DNA of 64,000 nucleotides, from the NCBI RefSeq assembly GCF_007747995.1, contig NZ_CP036276.1, positions 1,727,001 to 1,791,000 on the forward strand, given 5' to 3'. Below the pieces are notes generated by a model. That model had not been told where the DNA came from. It did no database searches and saw only the letters and a program-made list of their open reading frames with translations. This DNA is from Symmachiella dynata (GTDB lineage Bacteria; Planctomycetota; Planctomycetia; Planctomycetales; Planctomycetaceae). The position numbers and the translations under genes are program-made. This document shows positions 46,371 to 55,487 of the stretch, piece after piece (positions within the stretch are counted from its first letter, which is position 1; every line of letters begins with the position of its first letter).

Positions 46371-47648
46371 ATGCCCACCCCCGCCTGGCAACATACCGGC
46401 TACCAACACATCTGGATGCCCTACACGCAAATGCAGACCGCGCCGCTGCCGGTGCCGGTGGTGGGGACCGACGGGGTGCGGCTGATTCTTGCCGATGGGC
46501 GGCGGGTGATTGATGGGTTGGCTTCTTGGTGGTCGGCTTGCCATGGGTATCGGCATCCGCATATCGAGGCGGCGGTCGAGCGGCAGTTGAAGACGATGCC
46601 GCACGTGATGTTTGGCGGGATCAATCACGAACCGGCGCTGCGATTGGCCCAGCGGTTGGCGGCGCTGTTGCCGGGGGATTTGAATCGCGTGTTCTTTAGT
46701 GAATCAGGTTCGGTCTCGGTCGAGGTCGCTATGAAAATGGCGGCGCAGTATTGGCTGAACCGTGGTGTGCGCGGGCGGACGAAGTTTGTCAGTTTTTTGC
46801 ATGCTTATCACGGCGACACAATCACAGCGATGTCGGTCTGCGATCCGGTGAACGGCATGCACGCGCACTTTCGCGGGTTTCTGCCGGAGCAATTCAACAC
46901 CGACTTGCCGGTGGACGAGGAATCAACAGCGGCGCTCGATCGGTTGTTGGGCGAGCATCGCGACGAAATCGCTGCCGTGATACTCGAACCGATCGTCCAA
47001 GGGGCAGGGGGGATGCGATTCCATCCACCCGAAACGGTGACCACAATTCGCCGGTTGTGTGATGCGCATGATATGTTGTTGATCGCCGACGAAATTGCCA
47101 CGGGCTTTGCGCGGACGGGGACGATGTTCGCCTGCGAGCAGGCCGACGTGGTGCCGGATATCATGTGCGTTTCTAAAGCACTCACCGGTGGCACAATGCC
47201 GATGGCGGCGACGGCGGCGACGGATCGTGTGTTCGAGGCATTTCTCTCCGACGATCCGGCGCATGCACTGATGCATGGTCCGACCTTTATGGCGAATCCG
47301 TTGGCGTGTGCGGCGGCGCATGCGTCGTTGGATTTGTTTGAGCGCGAGCCGCGACTTGAACAAGCACGGGCGATTGAAACAGCGATTGCTGAGCAATTGG
47401 CTCCCTGTCGAGAGTTGCCGGGCGTGGTTGATATCCGCGCGAAAGGCGCGATTGGGGTGATTCAGGTCGACCAGCTGCGGCACGTCGGTTGGCTGCGCGA
47501 GCGGTTTTTGGAAGAGGGCGTTTGGATCCGCCCATTCGGGGATGCGATTTATATCACACCGTCGCTGGTGATATCGCCAGAGGATTTAAGCACTTTGTGT
47601 GCGGCGATGGTGATGGTTGTTACGCAGTGGTCGGAGCTCGGGGAGTGA
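46371..47648 (+). CDS. bioA: Adenosylmethionine-8-amino-7-oxononanoate aminotransferase
   Basis: Transfers the amino group of SAM to KAPA to make DAPA in biotin synthesis. 425 aa, PLP fold type I class III. Motifs: HIWMPYTQMQTAPLPVPV and LASWWSACHGYRHPHI (BioA-specific N-terminus), FFSESGSVSVEVAMKMA, LLIADEIATGFARTGTMFACE and the PLP lysine in MCVSKALTGGTMPMAA. The ATG at 46371 (MPTPAWQHTGYQHIW) is chosen by homology; the frame stays open to 46212, overlapping fdxA. No other biotin genes are in the window. Confidence 0.94.
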   Translation: MPTPAWQHTGYQHIWMPYTQMQTAPLPVPVVGTDGVRLILADGRRVIDGLASWWSACHGYRHPHIEAAVERQLKTMPHVMFGGINHEPALRLAQRLAALLPGDLNRVFFSESGSVSVEVAMKMAAQYWLNRGVRGRTKFVSFLHAYHGDTITAMSVCDPVNGMHAHFRGFLPEQFNTDLPVDEESTAALDRLLGEHRDEIAAVILEPIVQGAGGMRFHPPETVTTIRRLCDAHDMLLIADEIATGFARTGTMFACEQADVVPDIMCVSKALTGGTMPMAATAATDRVFEAFLSDDPAHALMHGPTFMANPLACAAAHASLDLFEREPRLEQARAIETAIAEQLAPCRELPGVVDIRAKGAIGVIQVDQLRHVGWLRERFLEEGVWIRPFGDAIYITPSLVISPEDLSTLCAAMVMVVTQWSELGE

Positions 47649-47659
47649 GGGTGGTGGGG

Positions 47660-47840
47660 GTTGGGGGAGACCTTCGCACAACAAGTGTTGGGGTTGAGGC
47701 TCGTTTGATTATGTGTGCACGTCTCACGCCTGTTCCCTCAAGCCTCATGCCTACGTTGGGAGACCTTCGGTCAGGGCTTGTGCGGGGTCGGGAGACCCGC
47801 GCACAACATCGCTGAAGACTTGCGCACAACAGTGTTGGAG
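47660..47840 (+). repeat. Cluster of degenerate GGGAGACC / CGCACAACA repeats
   Basis: GGGAGACC followed by CGCACAACA occurs near 47665 and 47790, with partial copies near 47759, 47820 and 47835, and AGTGTTGG near 47679 and 47831. The inverted GGCTTGAGG repeat is embedded at 47721-47755. No ORF is convincing here. Confidence 0.5.
47721..47755 (-). repeat. GGCTTGAGG repeat, copy 3 (inverted)
   Basis: CTCACGCCTGTTCCCTCAAG followed by CCTCATGCCTACG, the reverse complement of the pattern at 40797 and 41580. Confidence 0.45.
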
Positions 47841-47923
47841 ACCCGTTGCGTTTGGTGGGTGGTTTGGGAAAATGCGGTTTGCAATGTTCTTCTGTTTCAA
47901 GTGATACCAGTCAGCCAGTTCCT

Positions 47924-48577
47924 ATGTCATTCCCTGAACCACAATTGAAACAAGCGCGTTTGCATCTGCGGCGAGTTGATCCGGTGATGCGTTCGTTGAT
48001 CGATGCGGTTGGGCCGCCGGTGTTGAAGTTGCGGCCGCAGCGGTTTCAGATGTTGGTGCGTTCGATCATTGCGCAGCAGATTTCGACCATGGCGGCGCGG
48101 AGTATTCGCCGGCGGTTTGATCAACTTGTTGGCCCCGGCACCACTACGGCGGAAAAGGTGGCGCGGCTTTCGCCTGCTGAAATGCGGACGGCGGGGATTT
48201 CGCTGCAGAAGGCGATGTACCTGCATGATTTGGCGGCCAAGGTGCTCGACGGTACGGTGCGATTGCGGACCGTGGGGCGGATGAGCGATGACGAGGTGAT
48301 TGCCGAATTGGTGCAGGTCAAGGGGATCGGCATCTGGACGTCGCAGATGTTTTTGATGTTCTGCCTGGGGCGGCCGGATGTCTTTCCGCACGGCGATTTG
48401 GGAATTCGCAATGCGATGAAAAGTCTGTATCGTCTTGAGGATTTACCCGACCGGACGACCAGCGAAGAACTCTCCGCCCCCTGGCGACCGCATGCGACGA
48501 TAGCCAGTTGGTACTTGTGGCGGAGTCACGACCTCAAAACAGGCGCAGCGGACGGGCCGGATATTTTTCCCTGTTAG
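47924..48577 (+). CDS. DNA-3-methyladenine glycosylase (AlkA-like, HhH-GPD)
   Basis: 217 aa. Removes alkylated purines in base excision repair. FQMLVRSIIAQQISTMAARSI is the substrate-domain helix, LVQVKGIGIWTSQMFLMFCLGRPDVFPHGDLGIR is the helix-hairpin-helix with the catalytic Asp in HGDLGI. The N-terminal extra domain of E. coli AlkA is missing, as in shorter MagIII/AlkA2-type enzymes. Start ATG at 47924 (MSFPEPQLKQARLHLRRVDP) fits the family; the longer frame overlaps repeats. Confidence 0.92.
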   Translation: MSFPEPQLKQARLHLRRVDPVMRSLIDAVGPPVLKLRPQRFQMLVRSIIAQQISTMAARSIRRRFDQLVGPGTTTAEKVARLSPAEMRTAGISLQKAMYLHDLAAKVLDGTVRLRTVGRMSDDEVIAELVQVKGIGIWTSQMFLMFCLGRPDVFPHGDLGIRNAMKSLYRLEDLPDRTTSEELSAPWRPHATIASWYLWRSHDLKTGAADGPDIFPC

Positions 48578-48578
48578 C

Positions 48579-48655
48579 CGTAGGTCATGCTGTGCATGAC
48601 GTTGCTTCGACGAATTTCTATCCCTTGCGCTTCGTCATGCACAGCATGACCTACG
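48579..48655. repeat. REP-like palindromic repeat, copy 2
   Basis: Two perfect 23-bp inverted arms at 48579-48601 and 48633-48655, built on GGTCATGCTGTGCATGACG, with a 31-bp centre that differs from copy 1. This copy is uninterrupted. Confidence 0.8.
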
Positions 48656-48774
48656 AATACTTTGCATTCTCGAAAAATCTGGGGAATAAAACGGCTTGTC
48701 GGTGGATCTTATTTAGCGTGGATGACATCCGGCCCCTTCTGGGCCGGCGGCCCCAATGCCTCAAAGGGATCACC

Positions 48775-51129
48775 ATGCGCCGACACCTCTCCTTGCTCAC
48801 GTTGACCGGTTGGTTGGTACTCCCTTTTTTAATGGGAGGCTGCAGCGAGCAAGTGCGGGAAGACCGTACGATCACGTTTTCCGACAACGGAAAGGCGGCC
48901 GGTTTCCAACATGGAGGCGAGGGGGTGTTTGTCACCAACTCGCAAACCGGTGCGTTGGAGAAAGTCTTCCAACCAGACGAATTCACGCTCGCGACCAGCA
49001 CGCCGTTGTGGGCGCCCGACAATAAACGGATGTTGTTCACGACAGCCGTTGAGCGGCAAACCGACCCCGACGCGCCGCCTCCCGGTCCGGTCGCCGCCAT
49101 TCCGTGGGACATCGCACCAGAAGGCCGCGCGTTTTTAAAACAGCCGATTCGTTACACCTGTTGGTTGCGCACGGAAACTGCCGATGCGGACACGTCGAAA
49201 CCAGTCGCCTTGTTCGAGGCCGATTGCCTGCACACGGGATACGTCGCTGCAAATCTGGCAGTCCGTTGGCATCCCGGCGGGCAGAAGGTGTTGTACGTCA
49301 AACAGGTCGATGAACATCATCACGGAGTCTATGAATTTGACCTCGAAACCCGTGCGTCGCGGCGCGTCTTTCCGCATGCGGCTTCCGCGGTCATTTTTGA
49401 TTATTCTCCTGATGGAAAATATCTCGTCTGTCTGGCGGCGGCGAATGAAGAACCACCGTCGCGGCATGGGATGTGGATCAGCGAAACCGACGGCGCGAAT
49501 TGGTGGCGCGTGCCGCAGACTGCCATTGGAGAGGATCAAGATGGGTTGGTCTCGATTGAAAAACTCCGTGCCGCTCGCCCAGCTTGGTCCCGGCAAGCAG
49601 CGCAGTTTGCGTTTATCACCTCTTCGACGCCGGACGAAAACCAAACGGAGTATGTGCTGTACGTTGGCAACGCCGAGTCGCGTGAAGTGCGTCCCCTCCT
49701 GACCGACTCCAAACGACTGGCTCAATTGCATTGGGCGCCCGACGGTAAGCGATTGGGAATCGTGACTGGTGAGAAATCGCCCTCATTGCAGTTTGTTGCG
49801 TTGGACGGCACGCGATCAATGCCGATTAACGTCCGCCCGGTGCGAAAATTTGCTGGCTGGAATGCAGCGGGGGATCAATTGGCCTATGTTGCTCCAGAAG
49901 CATTCTCACGCACGCTGGGTGACAGCTATTGGGCGATGGCGTTTTTCCCTCAGCCGTTGGCGCGCGATGTGATCTATGTTGCTCCCGGGAATGGAAGCGC
50001 AACAGGCGATGCGGTCTTTTCCGGCATGCGGGTCACGTTTCCGCATTGGTCGCCGACCGAAGAAAAACTTTCGGTGTGGTTCACGTACACACCGACGTAT
50101 CGCTCGTTGCTCACAGAGTTTCTCAGGTGGGGACTGCAACAGGGCGATCCGGCAGCGATTTTTGATGTTGAAACTGGCGACATCGAGTGGATGACGGTCA
50201 ATGCTGCTGAGAAAGCACAGGTGGGACACTATCACCTGTTGCAAAAAAATTATGACGAAGCACTGAAGTGGTACGAACAAGCGGCGGCGGAACTTCCTCC
50301 TGAAATTCCGCCCGAATCGGACTCGATGTTTCGGCCGTTTGTTGGACTACAGAATTTTGCGTTCTTTCATTACTACTGTCTCGACAAATTGGGCCGCACC
50401 GAGGAGGCGGCGGCGAAGTTGGCGGATTTTGAACGCACGTTTTTCCCGCCCCCTGCTGAAATCTCTGCAACAGCAACGCCCGAAGAGCAGCAACTGGTGG
50501 CGGATCAAAATCAGTGGTTGGAGGAACAGACGTCGATGCCGCGCTTGCTGCGCAATTTGTACATCGCCGAAGTCTTCTTGAGTCTAGAGGCCGCTGCTGA
50601 CGCCGAAACGTTTTTCCGCGCCGCTCTGGAAACTGCTCCGCACAAAAATGCCGGGCTGGCCGATGCGATCGTGCTGTCGCAAATCTTGCTGGTGCGTCAA
50701 AAGACGGCGGAGTATGCTGACTTTGCCACAAACACCTTAGCTCCGCTGGTCCAACAGACGTTCCATTTTGAACAGTATGGCCCCGCGGCCGAAGACCGTG
50801 CCCTGATGCTATTGCCGGAGCATCTCGCGGTGACATCGCTCGTGCCGATGTTCTCTACTGAGTTTGTCGCAGGGCTGACCGCTGAACAGGTGGGCGCGCT
50901 CGTGCCCCAATGGGAAACGCTTCGCGAACAGTCTGATCACGACACGGCAAAAATGGGGTGCGACTTATTTCTAAAAGCGGCCTATCAACGATTGGACCGC
51001 CCCGCGGATCAGCGGCGCGTCGAACAGGATCTTGCGAAGAATCCCCAGCGGGAGAAATTGCTCCCCGAAGGTGGGATTGATGAACTCGTAAGCGAGTTCC
51101 GCAAAGTGATCGCTAGGCAAACCCCTTAA
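48775..51129 (+). CDS. Beta-propeller (TolB/WD40-like) lipoprotein with C-terminal TPR region
   Basis: 784 aa. Lipoprotein signal LLTLTGWLVLPFLMGGC. Residues about 25-470 show repeated propeller strands: STPLWAPDNKRMLFTT, LAVRWHPGGQKVLYVK, VIFDYSPDGKYLVCLAAANE and LAQLHWAPDGKRLGIVTGEK. From about 475, AEKAQVGHYHLLQKNYDEALKWYEQAAAELPP starts a helical TPR-like region that runs to the end. Probably a surface-bound scaffold; no enzyme motif is seen. AAAGGG before the ATG at 48775 decides the start, since the frame extends upstream through the REP repeat. Confidence 0.83.
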   Translation: MRRHLSLLTLTGWLVLPFLMGGCSEQVREDRTITFSDNGKAAGFQHGGEGVFVTNSQTGALEKVFQPDEFTLATSTPLWAPDNKRMLFTTAVERQTDPDAPPPGPVAAIPWDIAPEGRAFLKQPIRYTCWLRTETADADTSKPVALFEADCLHTGYVAANLAVRWHPGGQKVLYVKQVDEHHHGVYEFDLETRASRRVFPHAASAVIFDYSPDGKYLVCLAAANEEPPSRHGMWISETDGANWWRVPQTAIGEDQDGLVSIEKLRAARPAWSRQAAQFAFITSSTPDENQTEYVLYVGNAESREVRPLLTDSKRLAQLHWAPDGKRLGIVTGEKSPSLQFVALDGTRSMPINVRPVRKFAGWNAAGDQLAYVAPEAFSRTLGDSYWAMAFFPQPLARDVIYVAPGNGSATGDAVFSGMRVTFPHWSPTEEKLSVWFTYTPTYRSLLTEFLRWGLQQGDPAAIFDVETGDIEWMTVNAAEKAQVGHYHLLQKNYDEALKWYEQAAAELPPEIPPESDSMFRPFVGLQNFAFFHYYCLDKLGRTEEAAAKLADFERTFFPPPAEISATATPEEQQLVADQNQWLEEQTSMPRLLRNLYIAEVFLSLEAAADAETFFRAALETAPHKNAGLADAIVLSQILLVRQKTAEYADFATNTLAPLVQQTFHFEQYGPAAEDRALMLLPEHLAVTSLVPMFSTEFVAGLTAEQVGALVPQWETLREQSDHDTAKMGCDLFLKAAYQRLDRPADQRRVEQDLAKNPQREKLLPEGGIDELVSEFRKVIARQTP

Positions 51130-51335
51130 AATGTGTTGCGATGTTGCGTTTAGCGATGACTTCTATTGATTCGTGCTTTGACGCCTCTTGGTTTCGCGCG
51201 GCTCGGCGGGAGCCTCGCCCTCCCTGGACGTTCGATTTGATCGTGGACACGGGTGATTGACGGGTTGGTCTGGGTGGTTTAGATTGAGCTATCAGAATCA
51301 CTCTATCCCTTTCTCGATGTTTTCACGGTGACGCT

Positions 51336-52121
51336 ATGCTGGCCAAACGGATTATTCCCTGTCTCGACGTGCATGGCGGACGCGTGGTCAAAGGGACCAA
51401 CTTTGTCAATCTGCGCGATGCGGGCGATCCTGTTGCCGTAGCGGCGCGGTATGAAGAGGAGGGGGCCGACGAGTTGGTGTTTTTGGATATCACCGCCAGC
51501 CACGAGGAACGCGATATTCTGGTCGATATCGTACAGCGGACTGCGGAGGTGATTTTCATGCCGTTGACCGTCGGCGGCGGAATTCGCAATTTGGACGACA
51601 TTCGCACGCTGCTCAATGCGGGATGTGATAAAGTTTCGATCAATTCCATGGCGGTCAAAGATCCGGAATTCATTCGCCAAGCAGCTCGGCGATTCGGCAG
51701 CCAGTGCATTGTGGTGAACATTGATCCCAAGCGAGTCGATCGGGAGGGTGAGGAGTTTTGGGAAGTGTTCATCAACGGCGGACGCGTACCAACCGGCTTG
51801 CAGGCGGTCGAATGGGCGCGTGAAGTCGAGGCGCTTGGGGCGGGGGAAATCGTGTTGACGTCGATGGATGCCGACGGAACCAAGGATGGCTACGACTTGC
51901 CGATCACCCGAGCCGTAGCTGAAGCAGTGAAGATTCCGATTGTTGCCAGTGGGGGCGCGGGTTGTCCTGAACATCTTTTTCGTGCGGTAACCGACGGCAA
52001 AGCAGATGCGGCATTGGCGGCCAGTATCTTTCACTATGGGGAATATTCGATTCCGGAAACCAAGGCCTATTTGGCCGAACGTGGTGTTATTGTGCGGCCC
52101 AATCCGGTTTTGCCGGGTTAG
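51336..52121 (+). CDS. hisF: Imidazole glycerol phosphate synthase cyclase subunit
   Basis: Works with HisH to convert PRFAR and ammonia to imidazole glycerol phosphate and AICAR. 261 aa, a (beta/alpha)8 barrel. [23 protein letters not shown] holds the catalytic D11, LVFLDITAS, the phosphate sites [14 protein letters not shown] and [11 protein letters not shown], and [12 protein letters not shown] with the second catalytic Asp. hisH is not adjacent; the glutamine amidotransferase at 57762 is not HisH. Confidence 0.96.
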   Translation: MLAKRIIPCLDVHGGRVVKGTNFVNLRDAGDPVAVAARYEEEGADELVFLDITASHEERDILVDIVQRTAEVIFMPLTVGGGIRNLDDIRTLLNAGCDKVSINSMAVKDPEFIRQAARRFGSQCIVVNIDPKRVDREGEEFWEVFINGGRVPTGLQAVEWAREVEALGAGEIVLTSMDADGTKDGYDLPITRAVAEAVKIPIVASGGAGCPEHLFRAVTDGKADAALAASIFHYGEYSIPETKAYLAERGVIVRPNPVLPG

Positions 52122-52314
52122 AATCGCATCGCGAGCTGCCATTTGAGGCTGCGTGTCGGCGAGAAATCGTGGTCCTGGGAAATTCGCGCTAGCGAATCGC
52201 CGCTTGTGCACGTTAGAATATGAAGACCCGGTGTGCCCTGCCGGTTTCGTGGGCGCAGGTGCGGCGGGATGTTGTGTTTTTGAGTGATTTCGCAGTTGAT
52301 TCGGAGCAAAGTTG

Positions 52315-53484
52315 ATGGCGACCGCTACTGAAGCTACCACAGATTCATCAGATCCGGCGATGCCTTCGGTCACCGGTCCTGCCGGCGATTTAGAAGTCAA
52401 TAAGCTTTTTCGTCAGTTGATCAAATTTGAGGGGTCGGACTTGCACCTCAAGGTGGGCAAGCCGCCGATCTTGCGGATCAAGGGAACGCTCCGCGAATTG
52501 CAGATGGACATTCTGACGAAGGAGAAGATGGAGCAACTCTGCTTCGCCATGATGGACGATCGGGCCAAGCGGATTTTCGACGTCGACGGCGGTGCGGACT
52601 TTGCCCATATCGTGGAATACGAAGGGGAAGACTGGCGTTTCCGTGTGAACCTGTTTATTCAAATGGGTCATGTGGGCATGGTTTCGCGGAAAGTCGAGCG
52701 GTTTATTCCCAACTTCGCGGGCTTGAACCTGCCCCCGATTATGGAAAAGCTGTGTCAATACGACCAAGGCATGGTGCTGCTGGCCGGTGTGACGGGAAGT
52801 GGCAAAAGTACGACGATCGCCTCGATGTTGGACTGGATCAACGAGCGGAAACGCAAACACATTTTAACGATCGAAGACCCGATCGAATTTGTGTATACGG
52901 AAAATAAAAGTTTGATCAACCAGCGCGAAGTGGGGATCGACGTCAAGGACTTTGAGATCGCCATGAAACATGCTGTCCGGCAAGATCCGGACATCATGCT
53001 AGTGGGCGAAATGCGGGACAAGGAAACTTTCTCGACCGCTATGCACGCGGCCGAAACGGGTCACTTGGTCTTTGGAACCATCCACGCCTCGACCGCTCCC
53101 AGTACCATTGGCCGGATTTTGGATCTATTTCCACAGGACATGCATACGGCCTTGCGTAGTAGTATGGGGTTCAACCTCAACGCGATCGTCGCTCAGAAGT
53201 TATTGCCGACCATTCGCGAGAATCCCAAGCGAGTCCCGACTGTGGAAATCATGACCATGAATCCCACAATTCGCAAATTGGTGATCGAAGAGATGGATGA
53301 AAAGCTGCCCGATGCCATCATCATCGGCCGTCAAGAAGGCATGCAGACCTTCAACGACAGTTTGAAATATTTCATCGACCATGAATTCATCAGCCGTGCC
53401 ACCGCCTTTGAAGTCTCGCCCAACGTGGAACAATTGAAGATGATCCTCAAAGGCATCGAAGTCAAATCGCGGGGGATTTTGTAA
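52315..53484 (+). CDS. pilT: Twitching-motility retraction ATPase PilT
   Basis: Hexameric cytoplasmic ATPase that powers pilus retraction. 389 aa. N-terminal PilT PAS-like part: LFRQLIKFEGSDLHLKVGKPPILRIKGTL. Walker A GVTGSGKSTTIASML, Asp box LTIEDPIEFV, Walker B DIMLVGEMRDKETF and His box GHLVFGTIHASTAPSTIGRILDLF are all present. The ATG at 52315 has GGAG at 8 bases. It is followed after 46 bp by a PilB-like gene on the same strand. Confidence 0.92.
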   Translation: MATATEATTDSSDPAMPSVTGPAGDLEVNKLFRQLIKFEGSDLHLKVGKPPILRIKGTLRELQMDILTKEKMEQLCFAMMDDRAKRIFDVDGGADFAHIVEYEGEDWRFRVNLFIQMGHVGMVSRKVERFIPNFAGLNLPPIMEKLCQYDQGMVLLAGVTGSGKSTTIASMLDWINERKRKHILTIEDPIEFVYTENKSLINQREVGIDVKDFEIAMKHAVRQDPDIMLVGEMRDKETFSTAMHAAETGHLVFGTIHASTAPSTIGRILDLFPQDMHTALRSSMGFNLNAIVAQKLLPTIRENPKRVPTVEIMTMNPTIRKLVIEEMDEKLPDAIIIGRQEGMQTFNDSLKYFIDHEFISRATAFEVSPNVEQLKMILKGIEVKSRGIL

Positions 53485-53530
53485 GTTTCGTCACTTCACG
53501 GTGGGCGGTCCACGGTCGCCTCTCAAATCT

Positions 53531-55411
53531 ATGCGCAGGATTCGTCGCCAACCTATCGCGGGAGCCATCGTGTTCAAATCCCTTTTCGTTAGCTGTCTCA
53601 TCTGCATGGGGATGTGGGCCAGCCTACCTGCGGTCGCCCAGGCTGAGCCTGCCGATTCGTTCATTGCAACAGCCCCCATCGCTCCCGTCATTGCCCAGTT
53701 GCCCACGACGCCGACCAAACTGACCGGACCAACTGCCTATCCGGTCGTTCCCGGTCGACGGTTTTATCGCGGCAATAATCCCATTCGCCCGGAGGTCGGG
53801 GGATACCTCAACCTGCTGCGGCTGATTCCGATTGTAGGACTATTGGTCCTTTGGGTCTGGTCGACCTATTGGATCGACCAGGACAGTCGTGGATTGAAAC
53901 TGGATGCCGCGCAGTGGAACGCGATTGCGCTCTTGTCCGGTGTGGCCGCCTTTTTGTTGGTCTTAGTGCTGCCGCATTTTGGGATCGGTTTTTTGGCGAT
54001 GTCGCTGTTGTATGCGGTTCCGCTGGGGTTATACATCCGCGAACGCAATGGCCGCGTTCCGGAAAACTCAAAAGTGATGACGCCCCGCCACATTGAAAAA
54101 GTGGTCCGTCGGCAACTGGGGCGGCTCGGTATCGACATGGGCAACCGCAACACCCGCGAAGAATCGATCGGCCCGCCGATTGAATTCATGGGCAAATCGG
54201 TGTCCGGGTTGGGGGGAGACGAAGGTCGTTCCCGGCAGGTCGAAAACTCCAAAGGCTATTTGGCCGCCAAAGAGCTGGTCTACGACGCCATCTTGCGGCG
54301 CTCGACCGACATTCACCTGGAACCGATGAAAGATCAAGTCGCCACCCGGTATCGCGTCGACGGGGTCATGTACCCCGCTGAACCGTTCGATCGCGCGGTG
54401 GGCGATGCCGTGATTAACATCTTTAAGGTGTTGGGCGCCATGGATATCACCGAGCGTCGCCGCCCGCAAGACGGTAGTTTTTCCGCCGATTTAGAAGGGC
54501 GGCAAATTGACTTTCGTGTGGCAACACAAGGCACGCAAGCCGGCGAAAAGCTCAGTTTGCGGATTCTCGATCAAGCCAACTCCGTCAGTCAACTGGCCCA
54601 TCTGGGACTACGCAAACAGGTCCAAAAAAGCCTCGCAAATATCATTCATCAACCGCACGGTTTGCTGCTGAGTTGCGGTCCCACGGGAGCAGGGAAGTCG
54701 ACCACGCTGTTCGCTGCCCTGAACGAGATTGATTCCTATCAGCGAAACATCATCACCGTCGAGGACCCGGTGGAATACCGTTTGGAAAACGTCTCACAGA
54801 TTGAGATTAACAGTAAATCGGGACAGAACTTCGCCACGTCCTTACGGAGCATCCTCAGGCAGGACCCCGATGTGTTGATGGTGGGGGAAATCCGTGATGG
54901 CGAAACGGCGAAAATCGCCTGCCAAGCAGCCAATACCGGGCACATGGTTTTTTCCACGATCCACGCCAACGATACCTTCACTGCGTTATTTCGACTGCTG
55001 GACTTGGGAGTGGAGCCGTTCGTTGTTTCGACGTCGATCACGGCGATCCTGGGGCAACGTCTCGTGCGGAAATTGTGCCCCGACTGCAAAGAAGCTTATA
55101 AGCCCAGCACAGAATTGCTCAAAAAAGCAAACCTGGCTCCCGGTAAAATCGAAGCCTTTTATCGCCCCCCCACAAATCCGCAATACGAATGCCCTTCGTG
55201 CAACGGCCTAGGATTTCGTGGCCGGATTGGGGTGTTCGAATTGTTGGTGATCACTGATCGCATCCGAGACATGATTCGCGAAAATCCTTCGATGTCCGCC
55301 ATCAAAGCCGAGGCGCGCAAAGAGGGGATACTCTACATGCAGGAAGAAGGACTGCGACTGGTGGTCCATGGTGCAACCTCGATGCAAGAATTACTGCGCG
55401 TCATCAAATAG
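53531..55411 (+). CDS. Membrane-anchored GspE/PilB-like secretion ATPase
   Basis: 626 aa. Starts with a signal-like segment (IVFKSLFVSCLICMGMWASLPAVAQA), a Pro-rich stretch, and three hydrophobic segments about 93-113, 130-149 and 151-169, in place of the usual soluble N-terminal MshEN domain. From about residue 225 it is a standard GspE/PilB ATPase: KGYLAAKELVYDAILRRSTDIHLEP, Walker A GPTGAGKST near 383, Asp box TVEDPVEYRLE, Walker B DVLMVGEIRDGETA, His box HMVFSTIHANDT and a tetra-Cys zinc site (CPDC...CPSC, about 515 and 553). Start could also be GTG at 53570, which has GGAG close upstream. Confidence 0.88.
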   Translation: MRRIRRQPIAGAIVFKSLFVSCLICMGMWASLPAVAQAEPADSFIATAPIAPVIAQLPTTPTKLTGPTAYPVVPGRRFYRGNNPIRPEVGGYLNLLRLIPIVGLLVLWVWSTYWIDQDSRGLKLDAAQWNAIALLSGVAAFLLVLVLPHFGIGFLAMSLLYAVPLGLYIRERNGRVPENSKVMTPRHIEKVVRRQLGRLGIDMGNRNTREESIGPPIEFMGKSVSGLGGDEGRSRQVENSKGYLAAKELVYDAILRRSTDIHLEPMKDQVATRYRVDGVMYPAEPFDRAVGDAVINIFKVLGAMDITERRRPQDGSFSADLEGRQIDFRVATQGTQAGEKLSLRILDQANSVSQLAHLGLRKQVQKSLANIIHQPHGLLLSCGPTGAGKSTTLFAALNEIDSYQRNIITVEDPVEYRLENVSQIEINSKSGQNFATSLRSILRQDPDVLMVGEIRDGETAKIACQAANTGHMVFSTIHANDTFTALFRLLDLGVEPFVVSTSITAILGQRLVRKLCPDCKEAYKPSTELLKKANLAPGKIEAFYRPPTNPQYECPSCNGLGFRGRIGVFELLVITDRIRDMIRENPSMSAIKAEARKEGILYMQEEGLRLVVHGATSMQELLRVIK

Positions 55412-55487
55412 TCATTTCATCCACGCGTAGCTGTCGTCGCTCACAGCGGGCTGCGATACGATCGCTTAAACAGGCTGACCAATCGTC

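Noticed and set aside
47660-47840. A CRISPR array
   Set aside because: Repeat units are imperfect, spacing is irregular, and no cas gene is in the window.
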